A stretch of 14,947 nt of DNA from Alphaproteobacteria bacterium (GTDB lineage: Bacteria; Pseudomonadota; Alphaproteobacteria; Rickettsiales; UBA998): contig JAKFYP010000227.1 in assembly GCA_021730835.1 (NCBI GenBank), positions 1 to 14,947 of the forward strand, in the 5' to 3' direction. A model generated the notes under the pieces. The model searched no databases. It worked only from the letters and a program-made list of their open reading frames with translations, and was not told the DNA's origin. A program made the position numbers and the translations under genes. Each line of letters begins with the position of its first letter. Within the stretch, counting starts at the first letter, position 1. Positions 13,925 to 14,947 of the stretch are shown in pieces.

Positions 13925-14947
13925 ATGAACGTGCTGACCGGGAAACTCAGGCTGGCTTTTCTCTATTTCTTTTCACCGCAAACCCTGTTTGCCGGAACGA
14001 TCGTGCGCGAGGATGCGCCGCCGACGCGCTGGCCGACCACCTCGCCGCCGATGCGCCGTAAAATCCTGATGCGGCGCTTTGATTTCGCCGGTTGCAACAT
14101 AGAGATTGCCGGACGCATCACCTGGCAGGTCTCCGGCGCCAGCGAGGAATGGCATTGCGAATTCTATCGCTTTGGCTGGCTAAGGGAAATCGCCGCCAGC
14201 AAGCGCAACCGCGAGGCGGCGAGCTTCGCCCGCGAATTCATCAACGGGTTTATCACCACCGACGAGGAAAAACCCGAACTGGCCTGGCAACCCGATATCG
14301 CCGCTGCCCGACTGGCGCACTGGATGGAGCATCTCGATCTGATTTTAAGCGGCAGCAGTAGCGTGTTTCGCCGCCGCTTCGCCCGCTCGCTGATCTGCCA
14401 TGCAAGGCACATTGAGCGCGCCACAAAAGACCTCGACATCATGTGCATTGCCTATGCGTGGGGCTTGCTTGCCGTCGCTCATCGTCTTGGCGATTTCACT
14501 TGTTTTCAGAATCCGGCGATTGCCTATCTGGAGCGTATCCTGCCGTTGCTTGCCCATAAGGATGGCAGTCTGCGCACCGCCAGCCCGCATGATCAGTTGC
14601 ATACCGTGCGTATGCTGATTGATATCCGCGACCTGATCCCGCCGGAACATCCGTTTCAGCCGATGCTCGTGCAGGCATTGCGGCGTATGGGTACGGCATT
14701 GCGTTTTTACTGCCACGGCGACGGGCGGCTGGCCCTGTTCAATCGCAGCCTGATGGATGACGGCATGCTGATTGGCCGTGCCGTTGAGCTTTCCGGCAGC
14801 GCCGGGGAATCCCTGCCGCCCACTATTGACGCCGGGTTTTGTCGGCTGGAGCGCGGCGACAGTTGCGCCGTCTTACAGGTACGCGAGTCAGGTGGACGCA
14901 ACAGTTTCAACGGGTTGCTGAGTTTCGAGTTCAGTGACGGCACTGAT
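13925..14947 (+). CDS. heparinase II/III family protein (3' partial)
   Basis: The frame is open for 341 codons from ATG 13925 to the end of the window. The N-terminal part is a helical (alpha/alpha toroid) domain: FYRFGWLRE near residue 77, then a segment with GSLRTASPHDQLHTVRML (about 217-234) and GDGRLALFN (about 264-272), all typical of the heparinase II/III-like proteins found in nearly all Alphaproteobacteria, often before purH. The C-terminal beta domain begins and is then cut. Such enzymes cleave uronic-acid polysaccharides, but the substrate of this alphaproteobacterial group is not settled and no signal peptide is evident, so a cytoplasmic or envelope-linked role is open. Confidence 0.85.
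   Translation, partial: MNVLTGKLRLAFLYFFSPQTLFAGTIVREDAPPTRWPTTSPPMRRKILMRRFDFAGCNIEIAGRITWQVSGASEEWHCEFYRFGWLREIAASKRNREAASFAREFINGFITTDEEKPELAWQPDIAAARLAHWMEHLDLILSGSSSVFRRRFARSLICHARHIERATKDLDIMCIAYAWGLLAVAHRLGDFTCFQNPAIAYLERILPLLAHKDGSLRTASPHDQLHTVRMLIDIRDLIPPEHPFQPMLVQALRRMGTALRFYCHGDGRLALFNRSLMDDGMLIGRAVELSGSAGESLPPTIDAGFCRLERGDSCAVLQVRESGGRNSFNGLLSFEFSDGTD

Overview
The window reads as a contiguous, gene-dense piece of chromosome from a moderately GC-rich Alphaproteobacterium. Support for this is the gene order ppiD-trpE-trpG-trpD with ppiD fused translationally to trpE, tpiA paired with a secG that has a long Pro/Ala/Glu-rich tail, and rpe close to a heparinase II/III-family gene. A pilus or secretion platform operon next to these fits a Micavibrio-like lineage, but that placement is a guess from gene content only.

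Layout. Bases 1-3321 (+): four genes joined by 4-base ATGA overlaps. The first is a 5'-truncated inner-membrane protein resembling GspL or a PilM-PilN fusion, the second is PilO/GspM-like, and the last two are exported proteins of unknown function. Bases 3323-4562 (-): tpiA then secG, converging on the first operon with a single base between the stop codons. Bases 4676-8697 (+): ppiD, trpE and trpG. Bases 8698-9511: an AT-rich spacer with a good promoter and a Phd/VapB-VapC toxin-antitoxin pair, placed between trpG and trpD. The vapC stop overlaps the trpD start, so trpD (9508-10530) is downstream of the toxin. Bases 10623-12291: ahpC-type peroxiredoxin and thioredoxin reductase trxB. Bases 12665-14947: rpe, gmhA and a heparinase II/III-family gene that runs off the window.

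How the genes work together. TrpE and TrpG form anthranilate synthase and TrpD does the next step; trpC, trpF, trpB and trpA are not in the window. AhpC and TrxB are both thiol-redox enzymes. Rpe and GmhA both act on sugar phosphates close to sedoheptulose 7-phosphate, the entry to LPS heptose. PpiD and SecG both serve protein export.

The most unusual DNA lies in the spacers around trxB. Both hold tandem 7-base repeats of related but different units (GTGGCGA, CCTGAAT, CCTATAA). The 373-base trxB-rpe spacer also has a dRS3-like palindrome, a GC-rich REP-like hairpin, and a 92-base segment that can fold as a closed four-way junction: a 7-bp outer stem enclosing three abutting hairpins, followed by a T-tract. 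This last element is the best candidate for something undescribed. The other notable arrangement is the toxin-antitoxin module translationally coupled to trpD.
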